Assembly (NCBI GenBank): GCA_007117275.1 | Contig: SKGV01000063.1 | Span: 1-18,574, forward strand | Source: Methylophaga sp. | Lineage (GTDB): Bacteria; Pseudomonadota; Gammaproteobacteria; Nitrosococcales; Methylophagaceae | Direction: 5' to 3' | Length of the DNA stretch: 18,574 bases | Shown: positions 1 through 8,825 of the stretch, one piece after another | How the letters are laid out: each line of letters opens with the position of its first letter | Numbering within the stretch: position 1 is the stretch's first letter | Made by a program: the position numbers and the translations under genes | Notes under the pieces: generated by a model | Told to the model about the DNA's origin: nothing | Database searches by the model: none | The model's input: only the letters and a program-made list of their open reading frames with translations

Positions 1-354
<354 letters not shown>

Positions 355-361
355 GCGCGAT

Positions 362-367
362 ATTCTA
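362..367 (-). promoter_or_regulatory. Candidate -10 element of rnpB
   Basis: Minus-strand TAGAAT matches TATAAT at five of six bases and ends about eight bases before the first P1 base, the right distance for transcription to begin at the mature RNA end. The matching -35 region would fall inside the last codons of rsmI; I see no good TTGACA match there. Confidence 0.5.
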
Positions 368-378
368 CGATAACGCGC

Positions 379-1227
379 TTATTTATGCTGAAGTTTCAAT
401 GCTTGCTGATAGGCCTCGTTTTTACTTATCCCCAGTAAACTGCTGGCAAGGCTGGCAGCTTTTTTTACCGACAATTCTCTGATGAGTAGTTGCAGCACTC
501 GATCGATTTCTTGCTGGTCGGCGCGTGGGCTTTGCTGGCTACCTTCCACCAGCAGAACAATTTCACCTTTTTGCGCATGTTCGTCATGCAACACCCAGTC
601 TCTCAAATTGACCAGTGATGCGGTTTTGATGGTTTCGTGTAACTTGGTCAGTTCACGCGCCATACAGACCAACCGTTGTTCGCCAAGCACTTCAACCATG
701 ATCTGCAAACTGGCCAATACACGTTTGGGACTCTCGTAAAAAATCATTGTCCTGGTTTCCTGCTCAAGAGCGGTAAGCTTTTGCCGCAATGCGTTGGCTT
801 TGCTTGGCAGAAAACCTTCAAAGATAAAACTGTCTGATCGAAGTCCCGATACTGACAAGGCAGCGATCACGGCACTGGCACCTGGTATTGGAATAACGCT
901 CAGACCCTGTGATTTCAGAAGACTGACCAGTCGATAGCCAGGGTCACTGATCAAGGGTGTGCCGGCATCACTAATCAGTGCGGCTGACTCGCCATTTAAT
1001 AGGCGTTGCAGCAGTAATTCACTTCGCTGTTGTTCGTTGTGCTCATGCAGTGAAATACAGGGAGTATCAATAGCATGTTGTTGCAGTAGATAACGGCTGT
1101 GTCGGGTATCTTCTGCGGCTATCACATCAACCTGCCGCAAAGTTTCAATGGCGCGTAGGCTGATATCCGCCAAATTACCGATGGGCGTTGCCACAACGTA
1201 AAGGGCTCCTGGCTGCTGTTCTGACAT
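379..1227 (-). CDS. rsmI: 16S rRNA (cytidine1402-2'-O)-methyltransferase RsmI
   Basis: RsmI uses S-adenosylmethionine to 2'-O-methylate C1402 in the decoding centre of 16S rRNA. The 282-residue protein has the usual family length and the tetrapyrrole-methylase fold. Its signature blocks appear in order: ATPIGNLADI (residues 13-22), AEDTRHS (38-44), SDAGTPLISDPG (86-97), PIPGASAV (113-120) and FEGFLP (136-141). A shorter C-terminal region follows. The gene is divergent from lpoA across a 65-base gap and is followed at once by rnpB, as in Pseudomonas. The ATG start fits the family N-terminus, where the Rossmann-like beta strand begins within about ten residues. No truncation or missing motif is seen. 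Confidence 0.97.
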   Translation of the reverse strand: MSEQQPGALYVVATPIGNLADISLRAIETLRQVDVIAAEDTRHSRYLLQQHAIDTPCISLHEHNEQQRSELLLQRLLNGESAALISDAGTPLISDPGYRLVSLLKSQGLSVIPIPGASAVIAALSVSGLRSDSFIFEGFLPSKANALRQKLTALEQETRTMIFYESPKRVLASLQIMVEVLGEQRLVCMARELTKLHETIKTASLVNLRDWVLHDEHAQKGEIVLLVEGSQQSPRADQQEIDRVLQLLIRELSVKKAASLASSLLGISKNEAYQQALKLQHK

Positions 1228-1240
1228 AACTGTTCCTGAA

Positions 1241-1269
1241 TTGCGATGCGGTTATGGTCGTAATATACG
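1241..1269 (+). promoter_or_regulatory. Candidate sigma-70 promoter for lpoA-yraN-dolP
   Basis: TTGCGA (1241-1246) and TATACG (1264-1269) are separated by 17 bases and each match consensus at four of six positions. The site sits in the gap between the divergent rsmI and lpoA genes. It is a plausible but not strong promoter. Confidence 0.35.
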
Positions 1270-1292
1270 CGAACGGGTAAGATGATGACTTT

Positions 1293-3176
1293 ATGTTAAT
1301 CGAGTTACTTCAAACTATGTGTCGACACATATCCAAGTTGCTGTTGGTAGTTTTCATGCTGACCTTGATGGCGTGTCAGCCTATGCAACCCTCGTTGACG
1401 CAACCCGCTGCGCCCTTTGAGACTGAAATTTCCGATTATGAACGCCAAGGATTGCACGCTGAGGCTGCAGCCGAATATTTATCAATGGCCGAAGCGACCA
1501 GCGGCGCACTGCAATCTCAATATTACTTGCGTGCAGCGGTTAGCTTACAGCGTATCGGCGAATCAGATGCAAGTCAGCAAGCGCTAGATCAAGTCACCCT
1601 GAATCAGCTTACCTCCTCACAGCAACGCGAGGCGCAAATACTCCGAGCACAACTGGCCTTGGATTCCAACATGCCTAATGATGCCATTGTCTTCCTGAGT
1701 GATTTTGATCTGCAAACAGCTTCGGTCACAGAACAACGCCAGATACTCAACATCAGGGCTTGGGCTTATGGTAAAACCGAAAATCGGTTGGAGCAGGCGC
1801 TCAGCTATATCAGACTCGACCAAGTGCTTCCAATAGAACTACGTCCAGAGAATTATCAGAACATCTGGAATGCCTTAATGGCGCTGTCACCTCAACAACT
1901 GGATTTGTTCAACCCTGGCCTTCCACCTGCCGTCGACAGTGGCTGGTTTGCGCTTGCTTTTGCTATCAGCGCCTACCGAACCAACCCAGAAGCGATGGAA
2001 GTTGCCATTGAAGACTGGAAACGTACCTACCCAAATCACCCCGCGCCCTCGGAATTCTTCGAACAAGCCATTGCAGCTGGCACCGACCTGCCAGAGCAGA
2101 TCATGGATATTGCAGTGTTGCTGCCGCAATCCGGCCCTATTGCAGTGGCGGCAGACGCTGTGACACAAGGCATTATTGCCGCGCATTTTGCTGAGGGTGG
2201 GCGAGCGCAGCTTCACTTTTTTGATGTACAAACAGACCAACGAACCCGTCAAAGCAATGTCGTTCAGCGTTATCAAGAAGCAGTCAGTAGAAATGTCAGC
2301 GTCGTCATAGGCCCGCTCGACAGGCTGTCTGTTGAAATACTTGCCGAATCTGGTGACTTACCGGTTCCAGTGATTGCTTTGAATCGACTTGCTCACAGCC
2401 AAGCTATCGACAACTTGTTTCAATTTGGACTTGCGCCGGAAGATGAAGCGGTGGCAGTGGCACAGCGAGCCAATGCACAAAACTACCAGCGTGCACTGAT
2501 TTTGAGCCCCGACTCTGAATGGGGCCAACGTGTAGCGCAGGCATTTACTCAGGCATGGCAGCAACATGGTGGCGAAGTGATTTCCAATACGCGCTATCTT
2601 GAGTCCGAACGCGATTTTGCCGACAACATCATGCCCATGTTCGGGCTCGATGTCAGTCTTCAACGTGCACAGGACTTGCGTCGCACACTTGGCGTCGCCG
2701 TTGAGTTTGAACCTAGACGCCGTCAGGATATTGATTTTTTGTTTATGGTAGCTCGTGCCAACAAAGCCGGACAATTACTGCCGCAGCTGCAATTTCATCG
2801 CTCTGGCTCACTTTCTGTGTATGCGACTTCTCATGCTTATAGCGGAGAAAATCAACCACAACGTGATATCGATCTGAACGGTTTACTGATTCCAGATGTT
2901 CGTTGGGCCATTCCACAACTGGCAGAATCTGATCCCGCCTACCAGGCAGTCAAACAACAGGCAGGCATTCGCTTTGGTGACGTCGTCAGGCTGGCGGCAA
3001 TGGGTGCTGATGCCTACCGACTCATTCCAGAATTGAATCGTTTGAGTCGTTCAGCGAATCTGACATTTACCGGCGCCACTGGGGATTTAACGATTAACAT
3101 CAGTGGTCAGATTATCCGAAAATCCCCGTGGGCAACTTTCCGTGATGGCACCATTGAGGCCATACCCAGCGAATGA
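1293..3176 (+). CDS. lpoA: Penicillin-binding protein activator LpoA (outer-membrane lipoprotein)
   Basis: LpoA is an outer-membrane lipoprotein that reaches through the periplasm to activate the bifunctional peptidoglycan synthase PBP1A. The N-terminus has a hydrophobic signal followed by a lipobox (L-M-A-C, Cys28). Residues of about 35-260 are alanine- and glutamine-rich and helical, consistent with the family's TPR-like domain. From about residue 270 (IAVLLPQSGPIAVAADAV) the sequence becomes a periplasmic-binding-protein-like domain that runs to the end. At 627 residues it is somewhat shorter than E. coli LpoA. Position supports the call: it lies between rsmI and yraN, and yraN starts inside its stop codon. 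The start is uncertain: ATG at 1293 has a weak ribosome site, and ATG at 1317 would still give a 20-residue lipoprotein signal. Confidence 0.93.
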   Translation: MLIELLQTMCRHISKLLLVVFMLTLMACQPMQPSLTQPAAPFETEISDYERQGLHAEAAAEYLSMAEATSGALQSQYYLRAAVSLQRIGESDASQQALDQVTLNQLTSSQQREAQILRAQLALDSNMPNDAIVFLSDFDLQTASVTEQRQILNIRAWAYGKTENRLEQALSYIRLDQVLPIELRPENYQNIWNALMALSPQQLDLFNPGLPPAVDSGWFALAFAISAYRTNPEAMEVAIEDWKRTYPNHPAPSEFFEQAIAAGTDLPEQIMDIAVLLPQSGPIAVAADAVTQGIIAAHFAEGGRAQLHFFDVQTDQRTRQSNVVQRYQEAVSRNVSVVIGPLDRLSVEILAESGDLPVPVIALNRLAHSQAIDNLFQFGLAPEDEAVAVAQRANAQNYQRALILSPDSEWGQRVAQAFTQAWQQHGGEVISNTRYLESERDFADNIMPMFGLDVSLQRAQDLRRTLGVAVEFEPRRRQDIDFLFMVARANKAGQLLPQLQFHRSGSLSVYATSHAYSGENQPQRDIDLNGLLIPDVRWAIPQLAESDPAYQAVKQQAGIRFGDVVRLAAMGADAYRLIPELNRLSRSANLTFTGATGDLTINISGQIIRKSPWATFRDGTIEAIPSE

Positions 3177-3529
3177 GCAACCGAGACATCGGCGCTGCCA
3201 AGGAGGCCATAGCGCTTCAATTCCTGAAAAAGCAGGGCTTGAAGTTGGTATGCCAAAATTATCATTGCCGCAAGGGTGAGATCGACCTTATTATGCAGCA
3301 CAAAAACAGTCTGGTGTTCATTGAGGTGAGATATCGGCGCAGTGAAGCCTATGGCACTGCGCTGGAGAGTGTTGACTGGCGTAAACAACAAAAAATCATT
3401 ATGACTGCCCAGCATTACTTGCAACAACTTGGGCAGGAGCTTCCAGAATGCCGTTTTGATGTTGTCACGCTTCGTGACAACCCTATCGAGCCAATATCAT
3501 GGCTCAAGAATGCCTTTCAGATTAACTGA
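3173..3529 (+). CDS. yraN: YraN / UPF0102 family endonuclease-like protein
   Basis: This 118-residue protein belongs to the UPF0102 (YraN) family, which has a restriction-endonuclease-like fold and an unsettled role. The family signature is present: an N-terminal helix with G-x-x-x-E-x-x-A (residues 7-14), then GEIDLI and FIEVR, a PD-(D/E)xK-like core in which the usual lysine is arginine, and later the DWRKQQKI helix. The length is normal. The ATG overlaps the lpoA stop by four bases (ATGA), so translation is likely coupled. The next gene, dolP, begins 20 bases downstream. In Pseudomonas and E. coli a SIS-domain gene sits between them; here it is missing. The family call is secure, the biochemical activity is not. 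Confidence 0.93.
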   Translation: MSNRDIGAAKEAIALQFLKKQGLKLVCQNYHCRKGEIDLIMQHKNSLVFIEVRYRRSEAYGTALESVDWRKQQKIIMTAQHYLQQLGQELPECRFDVVTLRDNPIEPISWLKNAFQIN

Positions 3530-3549
3530 TGCCATAGAGGACTTATTAG

Positions 3550-4131
3550 ATGAAAAAATTGTGTGTAATCGGGCTCATGCTGTTCCCCGTTCTGGCAAGC
3601 CAGCAAGCGTGTGTACCTGTTGTGGCAACAGGTGCAACAACGGCTGTTGCCATGGCTTACGATCGTCGCACGGCAGGTAGCATTATTGATGATCAAAACA
3701 TCACCCTGCGTGGCCGCAGTGCCATCATGAACAATCAAGAAATCAACAGACAAAGCAACATCAGCATCAACAGCTTCAATGGCGTTGTGTTAATAACGGG
3801 GGAAACACCAACAGAAGAACTTAAGCAACAGGTCACCGATATTGTAAAGAACCTTCCTAAAGTCCGTGTCGTTCGTAATGAACTGGCAATAGCCGCACCC
3901 AGCGCTTTGACTTCTCGCAGTAGTGATGCATGGATTACAGCAAAAGTAAAAGCCAGAATGACGGGAGACGAAAATGTTGATCCGCTGCATGTTCGCGTAG
4001 TCACAGAGCGTGGGATGGTTTACCTGATGGGCATGGTCACTCACGCCGAAGCCGAAGACGCTGTTGCAGTGGCTCGCACCACCTCAGGTGTGCAGCGGGT
4101 GATCAAGGTGTTTGAATACGTCACCGAGTGA
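3550..4131 (+). CDS. dolP: Division and outer-membrane stress-associated lipoprotein DolP (two BON domains)
   Basis: DolP (formerly YraP) is an outer-membrane lipoprotein that supports membrane integrity and, in E. coli, localises to division sites. The 193-residue protein has a signal sequence, a DRRTAGSIIDDQ segment like the DPRSVGTQVDD of E. coli DolP, then two BON domains (about residues 45-118 and 122-192). The second contains the recognisable DAWITAKVKARM and VYLMGMVTHAEAEDA stretches. The start has a good ribosome site (GAGGA, eight to nine bases upstream). One oddity is the lipobox: the likely modified residue is Cys21, but the preceding residues are S-Q-Q-A, so the normal Leu/Val/Ile at -3 is a glutamine. 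It is the last gene of the lpoA-yraN-dolP run and is convergent with hemJ. Confidence 0.93.
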   Translation: MKKLCVIGLMLFPVLASQQACVPVVATGATTAVAMAYDRRTAGSIIDDQNITLRGRSAIMNNQEINRQSNISINSFNGVVLITGETPTEELKQQVTDIVKNLPKVRVVRNELAIAAPSALTSRSSDAWITAKVKARMTGDENVDPLHVRVVTERGMVYLMGMVTHAEAEDAVAVARTTSGVQRVIKVFEYVTE

Positions 4132-4147
4132 TAAAATCAAACTGTTT

Positions 4148-4167
4148 TGCCGGTAGAAATACCGGCA
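4148..4167. terminator. Hairpin between convergent dolP and hemJ
   Basis: TGCCGGTA and TACCGGCA form a perfect eight-pair stem around a GAAA tetraloop (plus-strand reading), 16 bases after the dolP stop and 14 bases beyond the hemJ stop. Neither strand has a U-tract after the stem, so it is not a textbook intrinsic terminator. It may protect both 3' ends or act with another factor. Confidence 0.45.
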
Positions 4168-4181
4168 GAGGATACTACTGC

Positions 4182-4607
4182 CTAAAATGGCTTGACCACT
4201 GCAAGGATGACGACGGCTATCAATACCAGCACAGGCAATTCGTTAAACCATCTGTAATAAACGTGTGAATGCTGGTTCTGATCATTGGCGAAACTTTTCA
4301 GCAGTTGTCCACACCAGACGTGGTAAATCAACAACAGCGCCACCAGCACCAACTTGGCATGCAACCAGCCCATCGCCGCCAACTGTTGCACCTGGTAAAA
4401 ACTCATCAGCCAGGCACCTAACAACACCGTTAGCACAGCACTCGGCGTCATAATTCCGTAGTAAAGTTTTCGTTCCATCACTTTGAATCTGGCATTGCCC
4501 GCGGCATCGTCACAGCTGGCATGGTAAACATATAGTCTGGGCAAATAGAACAAGGCGGCAAACCAGGTCACCACGAATATCAGATGAAAGGCTTTAACCC
4601 ACAACAT
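4182..4607 (-). CDS. hemJ: Protoporphyrinogen oxidase HemJ
   Basis: HemJ is a small inner-membrane protein that oxidises protoporphyrinogen IX to protoporphyrin IX, the next-to-last step of haem synthesis, in bacteria lacking HemG and HemY. The 141-residue protein has about four membrane helices and the family pattern: MLWVKAFHLIFVVTWFAALF at the N-terminus with a conserved His at residue 8, then YLPRLYVYHA with a conserved His at 29, and the MERKLYYGIMTP segment. The open frame extends upstream to a TTG at 4628, but the ATG at 4607 gives the N-terminus typical of the family and is preferred. A TATTAT -10-like sequence lies at 4635-4640 on the minus strand without a clear -35. It is a single-gene unit, convergent with dolP and downstream of radA. 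Confidence 0.93.
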   Translation of the reverse strand: MLWVKAFHLIFVVTWFAALFYLPRLYVYHASCDDAAGNARFKVMERKLYYGIMTPSAVLTVLLGAWLMSFYQVQQLAAMGWLHAKLVLVALLLIYHVWCGQLLKSFANDQNQHSHVYYRWFNELPVLVLIAVVILAVVKPF

Positions 4608-4883
4608 AGACACTACTCTGTTAAGCAATCTTTAATAATATCAAATTACAGTGTCTGGAGATTTGACATATCGTCGATAAAAATTCACCTTGGCGATATT
4701 TCAACCAACTGCACCACCTGCCTCGGCAAGCTGGGCATAGCCAAACAGAGCATTCATACAAAGCGAAGATTTGCGGCTGATATGCATGGGTCTCTCTGCT
4801 AATTGACGCGACATAATCTGGGCGGCTCTGGCCCATGACAAAGAACTTAGTCACGCCTCATCGAACAACATCAGAACTTGCTT
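4608..4883. other. Intergenic region between radA and hemJ
   Basis: This 276-base gap holds no convincing gene. A minus-strand frame at 4621-4854 would need a GTG start with its purine-rich site only one base away and resembles no family I know. Weak inverted repeats occur (TGGGC/GCCCA at 4819-4835, ATATCG/CGATAT around 4669-4700) but neither is followed by a U-tract, so I see no clear terminator for radA. The hemJ promoter is expected at the left end. Confidence 0.5.
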
Positions 4884-6278
4884 TTAATGCCAAGCACTTT
4901 GCAAGGCTTCAATGGCCTCTGCCAAATGCTGAACGGCAATTACTTTAATGCCGCTTATCGTCTTTCTTGGCGCATTGGCAGCGGCAACGACCGCATGACT
5001 GAAACCATGCTTGCCTGCGTCACGAACACGTTCTTCGCCGCCATGAACCGGCCTGATTTCCCCGGTAAGCCCAACTTCACCAAATAACACCCAATCCCTT
5101 GGTAATGCCCTGTTACGCAGGCTTGAAAGTACCGCCGCCAATACAGCCAGATCAGCGCCTGTTTCGCTGAGCTTGACACCACCCACGACATTAATGAATA
5201 CATCCTGATCATGACAAGTAATACCGCCATGACGATGCAAGATTGCCAGCAACATCGCCAAACGATTCTGCTCAAGCCCGACCGATACTCGGCGTGGGTT
5301 GCCAAGCGGACTATCATCAACTAAGGCTTGAACTTCAACTAGCAGGGGTCTGCTGCCCTCGCGAACGACTGTAACCACACTGCCGGGAACCGCCTTTTCG
5401 CCTCGCGACAGAAAAATAGCTGAAGGGTTACTGACCTCTTTGAGCCCAAGCTCGGTCATGCCAAACACACCCAGTTCATTGACTGCGCCAAAACGGTTCT
5501 TCACGGCTCGTAAGATACGAAATCGAGTTGAGGTATCACCCTCAAAATACAGCACGGTATCAACCATGTGCTCCAGCACTCTTGGGCCTGCCAACGCACC
5601 CTGCTTGGTCACATGCCCAACCAGGATCAAGGTGGTCCCGGTTGATTTAGCAAAGCGCACCAGCTGAGCGGCACTCTCACGAACTTGAGCAACCGTGCCT
5701 GGAGCGGACTGTAACAATTCTGTGAACACGGTTTGAATAGAATCAATCACCATGACCTGAGGTTGGCGCTGTCTGGCAGTTGCGATCATCTGCTCGGCAT
5801 GTGTCTCAGCCAACAGATCAACCGGCGATTGTTCCAGTTGCAACCGCTCTGCTCGCAGGCGAATTTGTTGCAAGGATTCTTCGCCACTGACATAAAGCGG
5901 ACTCAAGCCACTCGTGGCTGCCATTGAGGCCATCGCCTGCAACAACAGGGTTGATTTACCAATGCCAGGATCGCCACCTATCAATACAACAGATCCTGTG
6001 ACCAGTCCGCCCCCCAGTACTCGGTCAAGTTCGGGTAAGCCAGTCGTCCAGCGAACCGCCTGTTGCGAGGTAATCGCCTGAAGTGGCAGCACTTCATTCT
6101 TTTGGTCTCCCGCATAGCCCGAATGTCGATTCACAGTCGCTTGGGCGCTGGCGCTGCTTGTTGTCAATACTTGCTCTTCCAGGCTGTTCCAGGCACCGCA
6201 ATCACTACAGCGACCGGCCCATTGCGGGGTCTGTGCTCCGCATTCCTTGCAAACATAAATACGTTTAGCTTTGGCCAT
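4884..6278 (-). CDS. radA: DNA repair protein RadA
   Basis: RadA (Sms) is a RecA-related, DnaB-like helicase that extends branches during recombinational repair. The 464-residue protein has the full architecture. A C4 zinc finger uses Cys10, Cys13, Cys24 and Cys27. The ATPase has Walker A GGDPGIGKST (residues 101-110) and Walker B VMVIDS (175-180). The RadA-specific KNRFG motif is at 260-264, and a Lon-protease-like C-terminal domain follows (from about 290), ending with the GEVGLTGEIRPV block. All key residues are present. Its start lies 14 bases inside the end of alr, so it is the last gene of a dnaB-alr-radA unit. No clear terminator follows. Confidence 0.97.
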   Translation of the reverse strand: MAKAKRIYVCKECGAQTPQWAGRCSDCGAWNSLEEQVLTTSSASAQATVNRHSGYAGDQKNEVLPLQAITSQQAVRWTTGLPELDRVLGGGLVTGSVVLIGGDPGIGKSTLLLQAMASMAATSGLSPLYVSGEESLQQIRLRAERLQLEQSPVDLLAETHAEQMIATARQRQPQVMVIDSIQTVFTELLQSAPGTVAQVRESAAQLVRFAKSTGTTLILVGHVTKQGALAGPRVLEHMVDTVLYFEGDTSTRFRILRAVKNRFGAVNELGVFGMTELGLKEVSNPSAIFLSRGEKAVPGSVVTVVREGSRPLLVEVQALVDDSPLGNPRRVSVGLEQNRLAMLLAILHRHGGITCHDQDVFINVVGGVKLSETGADLAVLAAVLSSLRNRALPRDWVLFGEVGLTGEIRPVHGGEERVRDAGKHGFSHAVVAAANAPRKTISGIKVIAVQHLAEAIEALQSAWH

Positions 6279-7353
6279 CGCTATAATCCCTATGCACTCG
6301 CTGTGTCAGCACCGACATCAATTCATAGGCAATCGTCCCGGCACTTGTCGCCACCTGCTCAACCGGTAATTGCGCTCCACCCCACAACAATACTTCGTCA
6401 CCGGGCGTAGCTGCTGGGCAATGTTCAAGATCAATGCAGATGGTATCCATCGAAACTCGGCCAATGACCGGTAACAGTTGTTCTCGAATGATGACATTGC
6501 CACGGTTGCTCAAATGCCGCTGATAGCCGTCACCATAACCGCAACTGACAACGCCCATTCGAGTGGCTTTGCTCGCTGTCCATTCACCACCATAGCCCAC
6601 CTGATCGCCGGCTTTAAGTATTTGAGTGGCAATCAATGTTGAGCGAAGCTGCATGACTGGCATTAAGCCAAGGTCTTGCGCAGACTGCTCGACAAAAGGC
6701 GACACCCCATACAGCATCAGTCCCGGCCTTACCCATTGGTGATGGGCATCAGGTAAACTGATGATTGCTGCCGAATTTGCCATGCACGCTGATAAACCTG
6801 TTTCGGCGACCAACTGTCGCATCACAGCCAATTGAGCCGTGTTGCGGTTATCCCCAAACAAGTCGGAATTAGCAAAATGGCTCATCAGCCCCAGTTGTTG
6901 GTCGGCATATCCACCACTGTTCAATCGTTGTTTTGCTGATCGCAAGGCTTGAGCGGGCATGCCTAGCCGATGCATGCCTGTTTCCAGCATTAACCAACAA
7001 AACGGTAGCTGACCATGACAATTCAGCAGTAAGTCGACATGTGTGGCCAAATGCAGCACTGGCGTAATCTGTAGATCAATCGCGCACTGAAACTGCTCGC
7101 TAGTGTGCAGCCCTTCCATAACCACAATTGCTTGGCTAATACCGTTGTGACGAAGCATCACCGCTTCATCCAATCTGGCCACAGCAAATGCATCCGTTTC
7201 CAGCAACGCATTTGCGATCGGCAATAAACCGTGGCCATAAGCATTGGCCTTGATAACGGACATGATACGGCTGTCTGGCGCATACCGTCTTACCTGCTGC
7301 AGGTTGTGTTGCAGTGCAGCGATATCAATTGAGGCAAACGGGTAGTTCATCAC
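6265..7353 (-). CDS. alr: Alanine racemase
   Basis: Alr interconverts L- and D-alanine with pyridoxal phosphate, supplying D-alanine for peptidoglycan in the cytoplasm. The 362-residue protein has the family signature SVIKANAYGHG with the PLP lysine at residue 35. It also has ANSAAI (192-197), RPGLMLYG (209-216), the catalytic tyrosine in GYGGEW (Tyr254) and GYGDGY (272-277). Length and fold order are normal. The start ATG overlaps the dnaB stop (ATGA), a translational-coupling arrangement; a second ATG follows at once, so the first residue may be either Met. The 3' end overlaps radA by 14 bases. A dnaB-alr pairing is common in gammaproteobacteria. Whether it is the biosynthetic or a catabolic racemase cannot be told from sequence, but context favours the biosynthetic enzyme. 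Confidence 0.97.
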   Translation of the reverse strand: MMNYPFASIDIAALQHNLQQVRRYAPDSRIMSVIKANAYGHGLLPIANALLETDAFAVARLDEAVMLRHNGISQAIVVMEGLHTSEQFQCAIDLQITPVLHLATHVDLLLNCHGQLPFCWLMLETGMHRLGMPAQALRSAKQRLNSGGYADQQLGLMSHFANSDLFGDNRNTAQLAVMRQLVAETGLSACMANSAAIISLPDAHHQWVRPGLMLYGVSPFVEQSAQDLGLMPVMQLRSTLIATQILKAGDQVGYGGEWTASKATRMGVVSCGYGDGYQRHLSNRGNVIIREQLLPVIGRVSMDTICIDLEHCPAATPGDEVLLWGGAQLPVEQVATSAGTIAYELMSVLTQRVHRDYSDGQS

Positions 7354-8756
7354 TCGTTAGGGTCAGCGTATTCTTCGTAATAACTGGGAGCAAAATTTTC
7401 AAAACGTGTGTACTTGCCCTGAAAAGTCAGTGCCACCGTGCCTATCGGGCCGTTACGTTGCTTACTGATAATGATCTCTGCCTTGCCTTTATCGGCAGAA
7501 TCTTCGTTATAGACTTCATCGCGGTAAATAAAAACAATCAAGTCAGCATCTTGCTCAATCGCACCAGACTCTCGTAAGTCTGACATCACCGGACGTTTAT
7601 TGGGACGCTGCTCAAGACTCCGGTTGAGCTGAGACAGCGCAACGACCGGCACTTCAAGCTCTTTGGCAAGCGCTTTGAGTGAACGTGAAATTTCTGAAAT
7701 TTCTGTAGCACGATTTTCAGACGACTTGGCGGAACCCTGCATCAATTGCAGGTAATCGATCACAATCATACTCAGACCATGTTCACGTTTGAGCCTACGT
7801 GCACGTGTTCTCAATTCACTTGGTGACAATGCGGGTGTGTCGTCAATAAACAGCGGTGCATCATTGAGCAAGGCAATCGCTGAAGTCAATCTTGGCCAGT
7901 CATCATCATTGAGACGACCTGTTCTGAGCCGATGCTGATCAATTCGCCCCAGTGAAGAGAGCATACGCATTGCCAATGAATCAGCTGGCATTTCCATACT
8001 AAATACGGCGACCGGCTGCTTGCTGTGAATGGCTGCATTTTCAGCAAGATTCATGGCAAATGTGGTTTTACCCATCGATGGTCGACCCGCTACAATGATC
8101 AAGTCGGCAGGCTGTAAGCCAGAGGTTTGATCATCAAAATCCATAAAACCGGTAGGCAAGCCAGTGATGGCGCTGTCCTGTTCAAATAAGGTGTCGATGC
8201 GGTCAACGACCTTGGTTAAAACATCTTTGACTTGTATAAAACCACCGCCACGTCGGGCGCCTTTTTCGGCGATCTCAAAAACGTGTCGCTCGGCCTTGTC
8301 CAGCATATCCTCGCTGGACAATCCTTCCGGCTTGAAAGCCATGTTAGAAATGGTATTGCCGACCTGAATCAGCTGACGCAAGATAGACCGTTCACGCACA
8401 ATGGTTGCATAGGCAGTAATGTTTGCAGCACTGGGCGTACTGCTAGCCAGATGTCCCAGATAGGCGAGCTCCCCCACCTTATCCAATTCACCATGCTTGT
8501 TGTGCCACTCGGCCAGGGTGATCACATCGACGGGTTGCGCCTGATCCAACAACGTCTTGATCGCACGGAAAATGAGTTGATGATCGTGCCTGTAGAAATC
8601 CTGCTTAACCAAAATATCAGCGACTTGTTCCCAAGCACTGTTATCGAGCATTAAACCACCCAGCACTGACTGCTCGGCTTCGACGGAGTTTGGCGGGACT
8701 TTGAGTGCCTGCGTATCGTTATCCGGATATGGGTCGGAATAATTGATCTCTTCCAC
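7350..8756 (-). CDS. dnaB: Replicative DNA helicase DnaB
   Basis: DnaB is the hexameric 5'-3' helicase that unwinds DNA at the replication fork and recruits primase. The 468-residue protein has an N-terminal domain beginning LKVPPNSVEAEQSVLGG, a linker (about 150-180) and a RecA-like motor. The motor carries Walker A GRPSMGKTT (residues 224-232), a Walker B region SMIVIDYLQLM and the later SQLNRSLEQRPNKRP and DLRESGAIEQDAD blocks. No intein interrupts it. I chose the GTG at 8756 over the GTG at 8765. The bases AGGTGA, which pair perfectly with the 16S anti-SD, lie five bases before 8756 and contain the 8765 codon. The next gene upstream is rplI, separated by a strong terminator, so dnaB probably has its own promoter. 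Its stop overlaps alr. Confidence 0.97.
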   Translation of the reverse strand: MEEINYSDPYPDNDTQALKVPPNSVEAEQSVLGGLMLDNSAWEQVADILVKQDFYRHDHQLIFRAIKTLLDQAQPVDVITLAEWHNKHGELDKVGELAYLGHLASSTPSAANITAYATIVRERSILRQLIQVGNTISNMAFKPEGLSSEDMLDKAERHVFEIAEKGARRGGGFIQVKDVLTKVVDRIDTLFEQDSAITGLPTGFMDFDDQTSGLQPADLIIVAGRPSMGKTTFAMNLAENAAIHSKQPVAVFSMEMPADSLAMRMLSSLGRIDQHRLRTGRLNDDDWPRLTSAIALLNDAPLFIDDTPALSPSELRTRARRLKREHGLSMIVIDYLQLMQGSAKSSENRATEISEISRSLKALAKELEVPVVALSQLNRSLEQRPNKRPVMSDLRESGAIEQDADLIVFIYRDEVYNEDSADKGKAEIIISKQRNGPIGTVALTFQGKYTRFENFAPSYYEEYADPNE

Positions 8757-8790
8757 AGCAGTCACCTGAATGCTTGCAATTCACTCAACA

Positions 8791-8824
8791 TCCAACCCCT
8801 GAGTAATCACTCAGCGGCGTTGGA
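8791..8824. repeat. Nested inverted repeat in the dnaB upstream region
   Basis: An outer pair of arms, TCCAAC (8791-8796) and GTTGGA (8819-8824), encloses a perfect inner hairpin CTGAGT-AATC-ACTCAG (8799-8814). It starts two bases from the U-tract of the rplI terminator and ends 34 bases before the dnaB start. It could shape the dnaB leader or be a protein-binding dyad. No U-tract follows it toward dnaB. Confidence 0.5.
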
Positions 8825-8825
8825 C

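Noticed and set aside
4663..4668. Perfect TTGACA on the plus strand between hemJ and radA
   Set aside because: No -10 element at 15-19 bases and no plus-strand gene downstream.
4621..4854. Minus-strand 77-codon frame between radA and hemJ
   Set aside because: GTG start with a badly spaced ribosome site, no recognisable family, and overlap with the hemJ upstream region.
7350..8756. Intein in DnaB or RadA
   Set aside because: Both proteins have normal length and uninterrupted Walker motifs.
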